From contig JBANDB010000004.1 in the NCBI GenBank assembly GCA_037576215.1, forward strand, positions 2,914,001 to 2,978,000: DNA of 64,000 nt, written 5' to 3'. Positions 33,461-44,511 of the stretch are shown here, one piece after another (position 1 is the first letter of the stretch; the number at the start of each line of letters is the position of its first letter). Source of the DNA: Armillaria gallica (lineage: Eukaryota; Basidiomycota; Agaricomycetes; Agaricales; Physalacriaceae). The notes below the pieces were generated by a model that saw only the letters and a program-made list of their open reading frames with translations, was not told where the DNA came from and did no database searches. The position numbers were made by a program, and so were the translations under genes.

Positions 33461-35272
33461 TCATGAGTCATAGTGCCGTTCCAGTGTATGCTGAGGAACA
33501 GCCCATCTTGCCTGCCGCACCGCAATATCCATCATAGTCGGCTTTGGGCTTGCCGGAAAGTTCGGAGCAGAACGCAGCAACTGCAGATCTGCAGGGCTGC
33601 TCACTTCGACCAGGTCTTCTTCAGCTTCAGCTTCAGCATCTGAAAGCATCTCAGGGCCGACACAGAAACTACGCGCCTCCCACCCAGTCACCCAGGGCTT
33701 GCATTTCATACTCAAGAATACATACGAGCGAACGTGGAATTTTTCGGGTGCATGTTCGATAACGAGCATTGCCCGGATGTTGTCTGCATCGTGTGCAGGC
33801 GTATGGCCCGGAAAGTAGGCATTGAACCATCCGAGGAGCACTATGAATGCGGTTTCCTGAGCAACGTGTGAATCACTAGCGTCACAGACCCGCCAAAGAG
33901 ATCCATCTTTCGCCTTGAGTATCGATGGGCACGACGGTGGAGTGCTTGGTACCTCTGTTCCCGTTGCAGCGACGACCCGTACCGCTTTAGCAGTGAACGT
34001 CAAGTATCCATTCCCGTCCATACTTCCTTGAGGGAAAGGTACAAGTGCCCCCGAATAATGATATTCACTATCCATCATCTCTGACACTTCCCGTCCCTTA
34101 ACCAGTGCCTTTCCTGCGACTTGCGTTCGCGGAAACACCGAGAATGTCGAGAGCTGTTTGCATGGCGGGAGCTTGAATGAAGCTCCGAGCCATGTTGCGC
34201 GGCCTCCCTTGTCGAGAATCGCACGCGCAAGGGCGATCGTTGCACCGAGCCGGTCATCCTTCGTGAAGCCGATGGGGTCAAGGGTGACGTCGAAGAGACC
34301 CATGATGCTAAACACCATGTCTACAGGACGCGAGGACGTGCGCATGAGTGCGCTCTGCCAGATTGCGTACAGTTTCGTGTCCTCATCCATGTCGGTATCC
34401 ATAGCAATACACAACGCCGCGACGTTGGGCGAGAGTATCTTGCGCGTGGGTCGCCAGAAGGGGATATCATTATACGTATGCTGCATTGGATAGGCACTGA
34501 ATATTTTGGCTTCTACCATTAATGATTCGGAGTGCCCATCTCGAATGAACGACATGACACCGGTGGTGCAGGTTTTGAGAAGGAGGGACAGAGAAGTGAC
34601 GGCGGATTGGTTTGGAACGACTTCTTCTAGGCGCTCGTCATTCCAATTGTCCCCACCAGCTCTTACTTGACCAGAGCGGAGCTTCCACGCGAAAAGGACT
34701 TCAATAATCGGCGGAGCCAGCGCTTCCTGGAGAGTCCAACCGCGGTGGATCCATGCTGTCTCCTCCTCGAGAGACCCCATGTACTGTAATCCGCCCGCGA
34801 GGACGACGCACACTTCACAGGACTGATACATCCTGTACATCTCCTTGATCTGCCACCGCTTGTCGTCTTTGCTAGTCTGCATTATGCATAACCGATCCAG
34901 CCAGAGATACGTGCAGCCCCGTCGGAGGGACGCCATGCATGCGTGGTGCAGCACGTCAGTGTTGATGGGATCTGCCTCTTCAGCGCCCTTGACGTCAAAT
35001 TCGGTGCCTTCCACCGTGACGAAACTGTCGCTGCTTCGTATATTGCGCCAGACGTAGGAAATGGCACAATACGCTACGACAGGGAAGTTGGTGAACTCGC
35101 AGATACGAAGGACTTTCTCCTCGGTAAGGACCTTGCAGTCCACTAGGCGGTATCGCTGTGGGGTAGCAGAGGATGTGATATCCACTGCTTCGTCTCCTCG
35201 ACCAAATAGATGGAGCGGTTTCTCGTAGATGACCGTTGGTTTCATAGTCGCCGAGCTATCAGAAGGTATCAT
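33461..35272 (-). CDS. HET-domain protein (heterokaryon-incompatibility type)
   Basis: Intact single-exon frame. ATG 35272 gives about 603 residues; ATG 35245 (MKPTVIYEKPLHLFG) is an equally good start. The HET domain (PF06985 type) occupies roughly residues 60-190: AYCAISYVW, then LRRGCTYLWLDRLCIMQTSKDDKRWQIKEMYRMYQ and the terminal WIHRGWTLQEAL. The C-terminal 400 residues lack a recognised domain; near the end is an Ala/Glu-rich run. In ascomycetes HET domains trigger cell death when incompatible strains fuse; the role in basidiomycetes is largely inferred. The gene is head-to-head with the HET gene at 35842 and tail-to-tail with membrane-protein sequence. Confidence 0.85.
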   Translation of the reverse strand: MIPSDSSATMKPTVIYEKPLHLFGRGDEAVDITSSATPQRYRLVDCKVLTEEKVLRICEFTNFPVVAYCAISYVWRNIRSSDSFVTVEGTEFDVKGAEEADPINTDVLHHACMASLRRGCTYLWLDRLCIMQTSKDDKRWQIKEMYRMYQSCEVCVVLAGGLQYMGSLEEETAWIHRGWTLQEALAPPIIEVLFAWKLRSGQVRAGGDNWNDERLEEVVPNQSAVTSLSLLLKTCTTGVMSFIRDGHSESLMVEAKIFSAYPMQHTYNDIPFWRPTRKILSPNVAALCIAMDTDMDEDTKLYAIWQSALMRTSSRPVDMVFSIMGLFDVTLDPIGFTKDDRLGATIALARAILDKGGRATWLGASFKLPPCKQLSTFSVFPRTQVAGKALVKGREVSEMMDSEYHYSGALVPFPQGSMDGNGYLTFTAKAVRVVAATGTEVPSTPPSCPSILKAKDGSLWRVCDASDSHVAQETAFIVLLGWFNAYFPGHTPAHDADNIRAMLVIEHAPEKFHVRSYVFLSMKCKPWVTGWEARSFCVGPEMLSDAEAEAEEDLVEVSSPADLQLLRSAPNFPASPKPTMMDIAVRQARWAVPQHTLERHYDS

Positions 35273-35284
35273 GCAAGTAAACAA

Positions 35285-35841
35285 TTAAGACTCACACTAA
35301 GGAGATCACCGGATGCGTTCACGTTGCGCACGCATGTTTTGATCTCTTTTCGCAAGTATTGAGATGGAAGAAAAGGAAAAACAATACTCTTCAAGACATT
35401 TTTGTAGGACTGGTATCGCATCTACAATCTCCATAGGAAGCGTGTCTCCTCATTTGATCTACAAGACTCGACGCGAGCGACTCGGAGAGAAAGGTCAGAT
35501 ATACTTACTGATGTTGTTTGGTGGACTCAAGGCCGGATTTTGCCGAGAAGCGTTCACAGCCTAATGCGGACATGTTCTCCTTCCTTCTACTCCGCATATT
35601 TGCTGTATCGGTGCGTCGTTACTACTGGTACGACTTTAACAGTCTAACCATCTCAGCTCCCCTAGATAACCGTCAACCCCATATATTTAATTTCATTCTA
35701 TTGTCGCCGTACCCCATGCCCTAAGCTCGATACCAACCTACCTGTCACCTAGATAGTTCTGGTCGCTATTCCGTCCTTCATCCCCTCAATAGGAACTACA
35801 CGGCCTCGTCAGACTAGCTCGAGTCTACCCATACCCATACT
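35285..35841. promoter_or_regulatory. Divergent region between two HET genes
   Basis: About 560 bases between two outward-facing starts. The right part (from about 35400) is repeated at 38400-38735 before the second tandem HET copy. No core promoter motif is certain. Confidence 0.4.
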
Positions 35842-38290
35842 ATGTTACCTTCAAGTTTTCCACCTATCCCGAGAAGGAGATTCATTTTCAAAGAGGCGAT
35901 ATGGTTGGGCGGAAGTCACGACGGGTATCCGCTCACATCATTCAGCGAGTACATGAAAGTGCGTGGTGGTTCGGCCACATACTCGGATCCCATTGCGTAT
36001 GCAGGCCTGCACCAATCCCTCTACACATTTGGTCTACTGGAATCCGTGATGGAAGTTAAGATACCAGAGAGTATCCTTCTTCGCCAGGATACTGAAGGGA
36101 AGATCGTAATGACTGACACGCGTCTTCCCGATTTGCTTCAAGACTGGCTGCACCGTATTCGACAAAGTGATCAGAGTCGCCAAAGCCAATGGGCAGATCG
36201 TGTGCAGATGACATTACGGCAGATGTACGATCGTCTTCAGAACGAAATCATACATCCAGGATCTAGCGTGTTCTTCAAAAGCGGACACAGAAGAGAAGAT
36301 ATAGATTCTATTTTCTGGCTCATAGCGTGTATTGCGGAAGCGGTAACGAGTTTGCGGCGTGTCTTTTTTGCGGTTCAGACACAGTACATACCATTCACAT
36401 GGTCATTCCTGCTTCCTCCCGGATTCAATCATATGACGAAAATTATGGTTTCCAATGGGTGGTGCCCTTTCACCATCAAAATCCTTGCAAACGATATGTG
36501 CGCATTGAGCTACGCGAGCACACGCAAGCCATACGTTCGAGACGCCGTTGGAAGACACCATAGATGCACAATGACCGCCTGCGTTATCAACACAATCGAC
36601 ACCTCCAGCTACTCCAATAGACACGCCATGGATGGATGCACTTGTGCATATTCGAAACCTTCTTTAGAGCGAGTCGTTGGGTCTTTAGAAAATGGAAAAA
36701 TTCCTGTTGTCTGTCAGCTTCAGCTCAACGGCGGTTTAACCTCCAGCGACAGCTCGAAGACCCCGTATATCGCTATATCTCATGTTTGGGCTGATGGTCT
36801 CGGCAGCACAACCGAGGTTGGACTCCCTACATGCCAAATCAATCGACTGGCGAGTATAGCCCGTCGACTGATTCCTAGTGGTGCATTCTGGATGGATGCG
36901 TTATGTGTTCCGGAAAAGAGGGATCTGAGGAAACGCGCCATCGGATTGATGGCAGAGACGTATAGGAATGCGGACGCCGTACTGGTGATTGACTCCGGCA
37001 TTCGCTCTTGCTCAGTTTCTGCCCCTCTAGAAGAGAGACTACTTCATATTATATCCTCGGGATGGATGCAGCGTCTATGGACGCTTCAAGAAGCACTGTT
37101 GGCGCGGAAACTCATTTTTGAGTTCGCAGATGGTTTCACGACACTGGACGAGCTGATCCCCACCCAAGAAGAGGACTTGCTTGATGCACTTTTAAGACAG
37201 CTAGCTGCCGAAATATACCGTCTCACAAAATATCAACTCTACGCCACCTCCAATGGCTTTGGGCTAGGAGATGTAGCACGATCTCTTCGTTGGAGAACCA
37301 CCAGTAGGGCGGGGGACGAAACGCTGGCCATATCTGGCTTGTTGAACGTCGATGCGCTTGAATTAGTCAACCTGCCAGCTTCTCAGCGGATGATGACTTT
37401 TCTTCTTCGAGTTCAAAAATTGCCTAGCGATATCATTTTCATCCCAGGTCCAAAGTTGAACGAGTCCGGTTTCCGATGGGCACCTAAAACTATGATGACA
37501 AGCGCGCGGATCTCTATGTCCATTTCTGGTCAGTACGAAGCTTCGTGTACACCTCAAGGGTTGATCTCGGAATACTTTGCTGTCTATTTCGCGGATACTA
37601 CCCTCAAAGGAGACGTGCAGTGGTTTATTCGTGATAAAGTGCAGCAACGAATTTATCAAGTCACAAATATCTCTAGTGATGCAGAGGAGTATTCTTGCAA
37701 TGTTCTACTGCTGATGTACTTCCCGAGGTTGTCAGAGACGTTGTATTGTGTAGCTTGTCGGGTGGTTACAGGTGGGGACAGGTTTGCCTGTGAGTATCAA
37801 CGGCGATTATTTTTGACGGATATTAGTGAGGACGAGTTGAAGAAGAAAAAAGCGGGCACAGTGTTAGATGCGACGTCGGGAAAGATGCGCGTGCTTATGA
37901 TATGAGTTTGTTTCCAAGTACAAGTACTAGTTATGAGTCTTATGTTAGAATCATAGGCTGGACTGAAGGAGCAGGAACAGGAAGGAAACAAGCAAAGACT
38001 CGGAGGGAACACACCATCCGATACCAACACCAAGCACACTTCTGGAAAGATATGTTATTCCGACTTTGAGACAGTGAGAAACATACAGACATACGACTAG
38101 CAGGCGGGCAGGAGTAACGGAACCGAAACGCAAGCGACAAGAAAAGACACCGTCGCAGCACACCATTAAAAAACAGTGCGGCAGCAGGAGAAATCCTCGT
38201 CACCACCTCTGAAAACCAAAGTAAACAATTCTCAGGACATGGAATAAAAGGATCAGTGAATTAAGTATAAATACGAAAGGAAGGGCGCGC
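35400..38290 (+). repeat. Tandem duplication unit, left copy (intact HET)
   Basis: About 2.9-kb unit made of 5' flank, HET gene and 3' flank, nearly the same as 38395-41350. The two start codons are 2,894 bases apart. Confidence 0.85.
35842..37905 (+). CDS. HET-domain protein, tandem copy 1 (intact)
   Basis: Single frame of 687 residues. The N-terminal 290 residues are helical and unrecognised (RRRFIFKEAIWLGGSHDGYPLTSF near the start). A Cys/His-containing stretch (CTMTACVINTIDTSSYSNRHAMDGCTCAY) precedes the HET domain at about residues 310-440: TPYIAISHVWADGLGS, GAFWMDALCVPEKRDLRKRAIGLMAETYRNADAVLVID, and the closing WMQRLWTLQEAL. That layout, with the Cys-rich stretch before HET, is frequent in basidiomycete HET proteins. 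It is a different lineage from the gene at 33461. Downstream copies at 38736 (broken) and 4962 (3' fragment) show the locus has been duplicated repeatedly. Confidence 0.88.
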   Translation: MLPSSFPPIPRRRFIFKEAIWLGGSHDGYPLTSFSEYMKVRGGSATYSDPIAYAGLHQSLYTFGLLESVMEVKIPESILLRQDTEGKIVMTDTRLPDLLQDWLHRIRQSDQSRQSQWADRVQMTLRQMYDRLQNEIIHPGSSVFFKSGHRREDIDSIFWLIACIAEAVTSLRRVFFAVQTQYIPFTWSFLLPPGFNHMTKIMVSNGWCPFTIKILANDMCALSYASTRKPYVRDAVGRHHRCTMTACVINTIDTSSYSNRHAMDGCTCAYSKPSLERVVGSLENGKIPVVCQLQLNGGLTSSDSSKTPYIAISHVWADGLGSTTEVGLPTCQINRLASIARRLIPSGAFWMDALCVPEKRDLRKRAIGLMAETYRNADAVLVIDSGIRSCSVSAPLEERLLHIISSGWMQRLWTLQEALLARKLIFEFADGFTTLDELIPTQEEDLLDALLRQLAAEIYRLTKYQLYATSNGFGLGDVARSLRWRTTSRAGDETLAISGLLNVDALELVNLPASQRMMTFLLRVQKLPSDIIFIPGPKLNESGFRWAPKTMMTSARISMSISGQYEASCTPQGLISEYFAVYFADTTLKGDVQWFIRDKVQQRIYQVTNISSDAEEYSCNVLLLMYFPRLSETLYCVACRVVTGGDRFACEYQRRLFLTDISEDELKKKKAGTVLDATSGKMRVLMI

Positions 38291-38735
38291 ACGATGATAA
38301 ACCGTGGTAACTGGTGGTGGTAAAAGGAGTGGTCGTGTTTGGTGATAGTGGTGTAGGATGGTCGATGGTCAAACGGTAGTCGGTAATGGCATATTACATA
38401 GCTTTGTAGCACTAGTATCACATTTATAATCTCCATATGAAATCGTGTTTCCTCAGTTGCTTCACAAGACTCAACGCGAGCGACTCGAAGACAGAGTTCA
38501 GATATACTAACTGATGTTGTTCGGAAACCGGATGCCAACTGGACTCGAGGCCGGATTTTACCGAGAAGCGTTCACAGCCTAATGCAGATGTTCTCCTTCC
38601 TTCTACCCCACGTGTCTGTTGTATCGGTACGTCGTTACTACTGGTACGACTCTAATGGTCTAACCAACCCAGCTCCCCTAGATAACTGTCAAACCCATAT
38701 ATTTGACTGCATTGTATCGTTCCCGTACCCAAACT
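37906..38735. other. Spacer between tandem HET copies
   Basis: 3' flank of copy 1 and 5' flank of copy 2; both are repeated at the unit ends. It holds short GC-rich direct repeats (CGTCGCAGCACACCATTA type). No gene. Confidence 0.55.
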
Positions 38736-41350
38736 ATGCTACGTTCGCTTTTTGCACCCACCCGGAGGAAGAGGTTCATTTTCAATGAGACGATCTGGCT
38801 AGGCGGAAATCACGACGGGTATCCGCTCACATCGTTCGACGAATACCTGAAAGTGCGCGATGCTCCAGCCGCAGACATCGATCCTATTGCGTATGCAGCA
38901 CTGTACCAATCCCTCTGTACATTTGGTCTACTGGAATCCGTGATGGAAGTCAAGATACCCGAGAGTGCCCTTCTTCGCCAGGATGCTGAAGGGAAGATCG
39001 TGATGACTGACAGATATCTTCCCGACTTGCTGCAAAACTGGCAGCGCCGTATTCGACAGAGCGATCAGAGTTGCCAAAGCCAATGGGCAGATCGTGTGCA
39101 GATGACATTGCGGCAGATGTACGACCTTCTGCTGATTGAGATCACCCGCCCAAGATTTAGCGTGTTCCTCACAAGCGGACACAGCATGGAAGAGATAGCT
39201 TCTATTTTCCGGCTCATAGCGTGTATTGCGGAAGCGGTGGTGAGTTCGCGGCGTGTCTTTCCGCTGTCGGCTCAGAAGCAGAATACAGCATTTTCATAGA
39301 CATTCCTGCTTGCTCCCGGATCCGATCATATGACGAAAATTATGGTTTCCAATGGGTGGTGCCCTTTCACCATCGAAATCCTTTCCCAGAATGTGTGTGC
39401 ATTGAGCTACGCGAGCACACGCAAGCCATACGTTCGAGACGCCGTTGAAGGATATCATAAATGCAAAATGACCGCCTGCATTATCAACACAATTGACACA
39501 TCGAGCTACTCCAATAGACACGCCATGGAAGGATGCACTTGTGCATATTCGAAACCTTCTTTAGAGCGAGTCTGCGGCTCTTTAGAAAATAGCGAAATTC
39601 CCGTTGTCCATCAGCTTGAGCCCAACGATGGTTTAAGCTCCAGCGACGGCTCGAAGACCCCGTATATCGCAATATCTCACGTTTGGGCTGATGGACTCGG
39701 CAGTACAACCGAGGTTGGACTCCCTACATGCCAAATCAATCGACTGGCGAGTATAGCTCGTCGACTGATTCCTTGTGGTGCATTTTGGATGGATGCACTA
39801 TGTGTTCCGGAAAAGAAGGATCTGAGGAAACGCGCCATCGGATTGATGGCAGAGACGTATAGAATGCGGACACCGTGCTGGTGATTGACTCCGGCATTCG
39901 CTCTTGCTCTGTCTCTGCCCCTCTAGAAGAGAGACTACTTTGTATCATATCCTCGGGATGGATGCAGCGTCTATGGACACTTCAAGAAGGCCTATTGGCG
40001 CGGAAACTCATTTTTGAGTTCGCAGATGGTTTCGCGACACTAGACGAGCTGATCCCTATGGGAGAGGACCTGGTCGATGTACTTTTAACACAGCTATCTG
40101 CCGAAATATCCCGTCTCACAAAATATCAACGCTACGCCACCTCCAATGGCTTTGGGCTAGGAGATGTAGCACAGTCTCTTCGTTGGAGAACCACCAGTAA
40201 GGCGGAAGACGAAACATTGGCCATATCTGGCTTGTTGAACGTCGACGCGTTTGAACTAGTCAACCTGCCAGCTTCTCAGCGGATGATGACTCTGCTTCTT
40301 CGAGTTCAAAAATTGCCTAGCGATATCCTTTTCATTCCAGGTCCAAAGTTGAAGGAGTCCGGCTTCCGATGGGCACCTATAACTACGATGACAAGAATAG
40401 GCAACTCTATGTCCATTTCTGGTCAGTACGAAGCCTTGTGTACACCTCAAGGGTTGATCGCGGAATACTCTGCTATCTATTTCGCGGATACTATCCTCAA
40501 GGGGGACGGGCAGTGGTTTATTCGGGATAACGCGAAGCAGCGATTTTATAAAGTCACAGATATCTCTAGTGACACAGAGGAGTATTCTTGCAATGTTCTA
40601 CTGCTGATGCGCCTCCCGAGGCCGTCAGAGATGGTGTGTTGTGTAGCATGTCGGGTAGCTGTAGGCGAGGCCCCCCCCCAAGGATGCAGACGGGGACAGG
40701 TTTACCTGTGAGTATCAACGGCGATTATTTTTGACGGATATCAGTGAGTACGAGTTGAAGAAAGAAAAAGCAGGCACAGTGTTAGGAGCGAAGTCGGGAA
40801 GGATGCGCGTGCTTATGACATGAGTTTGTTTCCAAGTACAAGTACTAGTTCTGAGTCTTATGTTAGAATCATGGGCTGGACTGAAGGAGCAGGAACAGGA
40901 AGGAAACAAGCAAAGACTCGGAGGGAACACACCATCCGATACCAATACCAAGCACACGCCTGGAAAGATATGTCATTCCGACTTTGAGACAGTGAGAAAC
41001 ATACAGACATACGATTAGCAGGCGGGCAGGAGTAACCGAAACGAAACGCAAGCGACAAGAAAAGACACCGTCGCAGCACACCATTAAAAAACAGTGCAGC
41101 GGCAGGAGCAATCCTCATCGCCACCACCGAAACCAAGTCGACGAGAAAGTGAACCGTCACAACAAAACAGCGCGGCGGCAGGAGTGGACCTCGCCACTAT
41201 CACAGGAACGCGAGCATCAAGAAACCGCTCCGTCGCAGCACACCATTACAAAACAGTGCAGCAGCAGGAGCAATCCTCGTCACCACCTCCGAAAACCAAA
41301 GCAAACAATTCTCAGGACAGGGAATAAAAGGATCAGTGAATTATTTAAAT
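38395..41350 (+). repeat. Tandem duplication unit, right copy (decayed HET)
   Basis: Second copy of the 2.9-kb unit. Its 3' flank carries extra internal repeats at 41070-41290 (three related blocks with the CAGCACACCATTA and GGCAGGAG motifs). Confidence 0.8.
38736..40711 (+). pseudogene. HET-domain gene, tandem copy 2 (three lesions)
   Basis: Compared with copy 1: a tryptophan codon is TAG at about 39297; one G is missing in the GAGACGTATAG-AATGCGG region near 39862, which breaks the frame inside the HET domain; and near 40668 an insertion rich in C (a run of nine) replaces the C-terminus. The HET motifs are all still readable across the frames (AISHVWADGLGS, WMDALCVPEKKDL, WMQRLWTLQEGL). 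Substitutions elsewhere are moderate, so decay is fairly recent. Confidence 0.9.
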
Positions 41351-42094
41351 AAATATAAATACAAAAGGAAGGACGCGCACGATGAACAACCGCAGTAACT
41401 GGTGGTGGTAGAAGGAGTGGTCGTGTTTGGTGATAGTGGTGTAGGATGGTCGATGGTCAAACGGTAGGCATATTACATAGCAGATGTTCAAAGAAGGAAA
41501 GTACTGTAGGTCCAAGTGGGTCCGGACTTCCGTCCTGCAAACCCTAACCCTACCTTGCTTTCCTTCATCATTACTACTACCACTATGGCGACCCATAATG
41601 TTGATGCTGGGCTTCCTACCACCGAATCCCCTGTAGACAGATACCACGTACACAGGTCTGTCGCCCGATATCGGTCACCCATCGCTGTCTGATCTTTCGA
41701 CAGTACCGACGTTCTACAGGACAGTGCTCGGGTCAATGTTACCGAAGAGCATTCTGACACGGTTATCTGGTACAAGGCAAGGGATTGTAGGTTAGAACGG
41801 TACTGTAATGCTCATCTGCATTGAAGGAAAGGTTCCTCACAGATGATGAGATCGTTGAGCATATCGTGGTGCGTGTCTATGCATATATGCTGTCGAATTC
41901 GTTCCTCAGTCAATCTGCTGTAGCATAATCCTACGTCGACAATTTGTTGGACAATACATCGACCCAACCGAGGCTGGTATATCAGGATTCGTTCGCGTCA
42001 CTTTCCACCGGGGGTATTCATTCCACTGACGCCCGTGCCGCCAACGTCACCCCATCATGCCGACGCAGCCCTGTCGCTTCTCAGTCGAACGAAC
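40712..42094. other. 3' flank of the HET duplication and unidentified sequence
   Basis: To about 41350 it is duplication flank. From 41350 to 42094 no gene is supported; a short AACCCTAACCCTA run near 41538 is too short to mean telomere sequence. Confidence 0.45.
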
Positions 42095-42745
42095 ATGCCG
42101 TCTCCTAGAGAACCAGGAGAGGCCTTCACATTCCAAGAAGGCTCGTCGTCGTCAACGGTCCACTCTTATCCACCAACACCGCCACCTCCGCCACCGCCAA
42201 CATCTTCATCACCACCCTCGTCTATTAAATCAGAAGAGTATTTCGGAAGGTCCAAGCAGAAACCACAGGTCTCCGAGTTCATCCTCGCCCCCCACTCGTC
42301 ACAGCACGTGGAAACGACTGAAGACAGTTCAATTTTTGTCCGTGCCTTTGCAGCGTTGCGGAACCACAAACCGTCGCATTCAAATTCATTCACTCTGTCG
42401 CGCGTCTCACAGCCACCGGTATCCCCGCCCCCTTATGCGCCTGCTTCCGCAGATCCAGTGCCTGCATCTGCTACTGAGCGTCCGAAATCAATTCTATGTC
42501 CGCCTCTATTGGTTTTCCACGATCGGACGCCCGTCTACTCAGTCGCATCCTTTACGGGCACGATTGAGATCGATAGAGCCGAAGAACGATTGGTTGGCGT
42601 GGACACGAGCTTCTGGATCGCAATCGCCCTGACATATCTAGAATTCCTTGCAGAACGAGAGGTTGGTCTCCTGTCCTGTCGCTAATGTTGGTACATTCAT
42701 TGACTGGTCTCATCTCAGAGCTATTTGGCGGCATTGAGTGATTAA
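42095..42745 (+). CDS. Unrecognised proline/serine-rich protein
   Basis: Spliced as 42095..42661 and 42719..42745, 197 residues from the first in-frame ATG; the last nine codons (ending in SYLAALSD) come from a small second exon. The N-terminal third is low-complexity Pro/Ser with eight consecutive prolines, the middle is Ser-rich, and the C-terminal 60 residues look folded (SILCPPLLVFHDRTPVYSV, then FWIAIALTYLEFLAERE). There is no signal peptide. I do not recognise a domain. The longer frame starting at 42035 begins with GTG and is unlikely. Confidence 0.6.
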
Positions 42746-42926
42746 ATATCTATACCCTCGTATGTCCTCGTATACGAAATATTCGTTCTCGACCAAAATC
42801 ATTTGCTATTGCTAGGGGCATCCCTCCTAAGATTAGATTAATACTTCGATCATTCTCCTATGCCACAACATCACCTATTTCCTCCGACAAATATCCTTTT
42901 CACCTTCTTTCTTTTCAGCAGCCATC

Positions 42927-44391
42927 ATGGCTCTGAATCCCCATTCCGCTGGGTCCATTCGTGCACCCAGCATCGATAATTCCTTCCAGTCAGACGCTGG
43001 CTCAGCGTACCATGTAGTCGTTGGCAGTGATGATGCTTATCGTGTGGAATCCCTATCTGACGATGAAGCCTCTCCTCCAGAAGACGATTACGACATTTTC
43101 GACCTGGAGCTAGTTACCTCTGTCGGTGCGAAGGTACAGCACCTACTCGGTCATATTTTTTCCCACTAATTATATTCTCGTTTAGCAAACCGAAATTAGC
43201 GTCCGCAGGCGGAACCCCACACTCACATCCAGTGGGCGTCCCACTTACAAAGTCGAGAAGAAAACCATCAGCCATTTTTTAGGCAAGAAAAACATGGCTG
43301 TTGTCATCAGCCGCAACGAGGGTCTCAGCGCGGTCAACAACTCACGCTCGCGGATGCATTCCAAAGGATACGCCCCCATTTTCGAAGCCCATGACGAAAA
43401 CACTCGCCAAATAACGATGACCGCCACGCCTCAGTGCGTTCTATCTGGTACTGTCCGTGGCAATCGCATCACCATCTCGCCCTCCTGCGGTTCCTACGAC
43501 CCTCAAAACTCTAGAACTCATCACCGTGACGGCGCCGCATACCATTTCTTTGCCCTCGTTATCTCAGATTTGAGCAGCAACCCTCCTGGAGTCGAGAGCA
43601 GCGACCCGATGGGGATACCCAAGCCGTCATACCCGGGCGGCGGGTACTTTGTGTTCGACGCCAACAGTCACGGGCGCAAGGAGCTCCTGTGTTCATTGTA
43701 CTGCACCAGATATGACAAACGACACCGCGTATACCCGGATGACATCCTCGTCGCTGAGCTCCGGCTTCCAAACCTCCCCAACACGGTGTCTTCCTCCAAA
43801 TCACGGACTCCTTCCTGGACGCGTCTCTTCCGCGAACACCACGCTTCGCTGCACATCTCCAAACGCGCCATCGATGCTTGTTTCTCGGGCGACGACGTGA
43901 AGATCCTAGCATCAAAGCCCGTTCCTGGGAAACGCCATTTCTTTACGCGCGAGCAGGGGCTGGAGATTATCGTGTCGGCGATGACGATGTCGCTGTTGGC
44001 GATTGAGCATGATGGGTTGGAGAGTAAGAAGTGGGTGTGGTTGACTTCGCGGGAGGCGATGGAACAGCCTGTTGTGCCTAGAAAGGTGGAGGCAGACGCC
44101 AGGGCTGGGCCGGACAGGGTGTCTATCGCATCAAGAGACACGCTGATGTCGACGCGGGACTCACCAGAGTCAGTGAAGCCGCCTGAAGGTACGGATTGGA
44201 CGGTCATGTCGTACAACTCTGAAATGAGTTTGAGGCGAGCAGCTGGAGTCAATGCGAGGGAGCCATCGTTCATCGATGACGGAGAGAACAGCGAGCAGAT
44301 ATACGCGGCTAGTTACGCGCCAGAACCGTCAAGAGAGTCGTTTGACAGCCAGATACGACATCCCGCCCATGCCGTTCAGCTCGTCGGCTGA
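42927..44391 (+). CDS. Unrecognised conserved-looking protein
   Basis: Spliced as 42927..43133 and 43186..44391, joining in phase 0 to 470 residues. The N-terminus is acidic and Ser-rich (SLSDDEASPPEDDYDIFDLEL). The second exon has an apparently folded region from about residue 70 to 340 with beta-rich segments (NMAVVISRN, QITMTATPQCVLSGTV-GNRITISP, AAYHFFALVIS, GGYFVFDANSHGRKELLCSLYC). A disordered Ser/Arg-rich tail follows. It has no membrane segment or signal peptide. No known family assigned. The tight 52-base intron and codon usage like its neighbours support a real gene. Confidence 0.75.
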
Positions 44392-44511
44392 ATCAGACAC
44401 TTTCTCTTCAACTTCAGAAACCTTCAAAAGTATACCCAAATCGTTTTGGTGGAGTGGGGTAATGAATATGATAGTTGGACATGTCTACTTTTAATATAGA
44501 ATATATTATAC

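Noticed and set aside
33544..33762. Plus-strand open frame opposite the HET gene
   Set aside because: It is the antisense shadow of the HET C-terminal coding sequence.
41536..41552. Telomere-like AACCCTAACCCTA run
   Set aside because: Only two units, inside ordinary sequence with genes on both sides.
42057..42632. 191-codon frame rich in His, Arg and Gln
   Set aside because: Shifted reading of the Pro/Ser-rich gene; its composition is an artefact of CCN codons.
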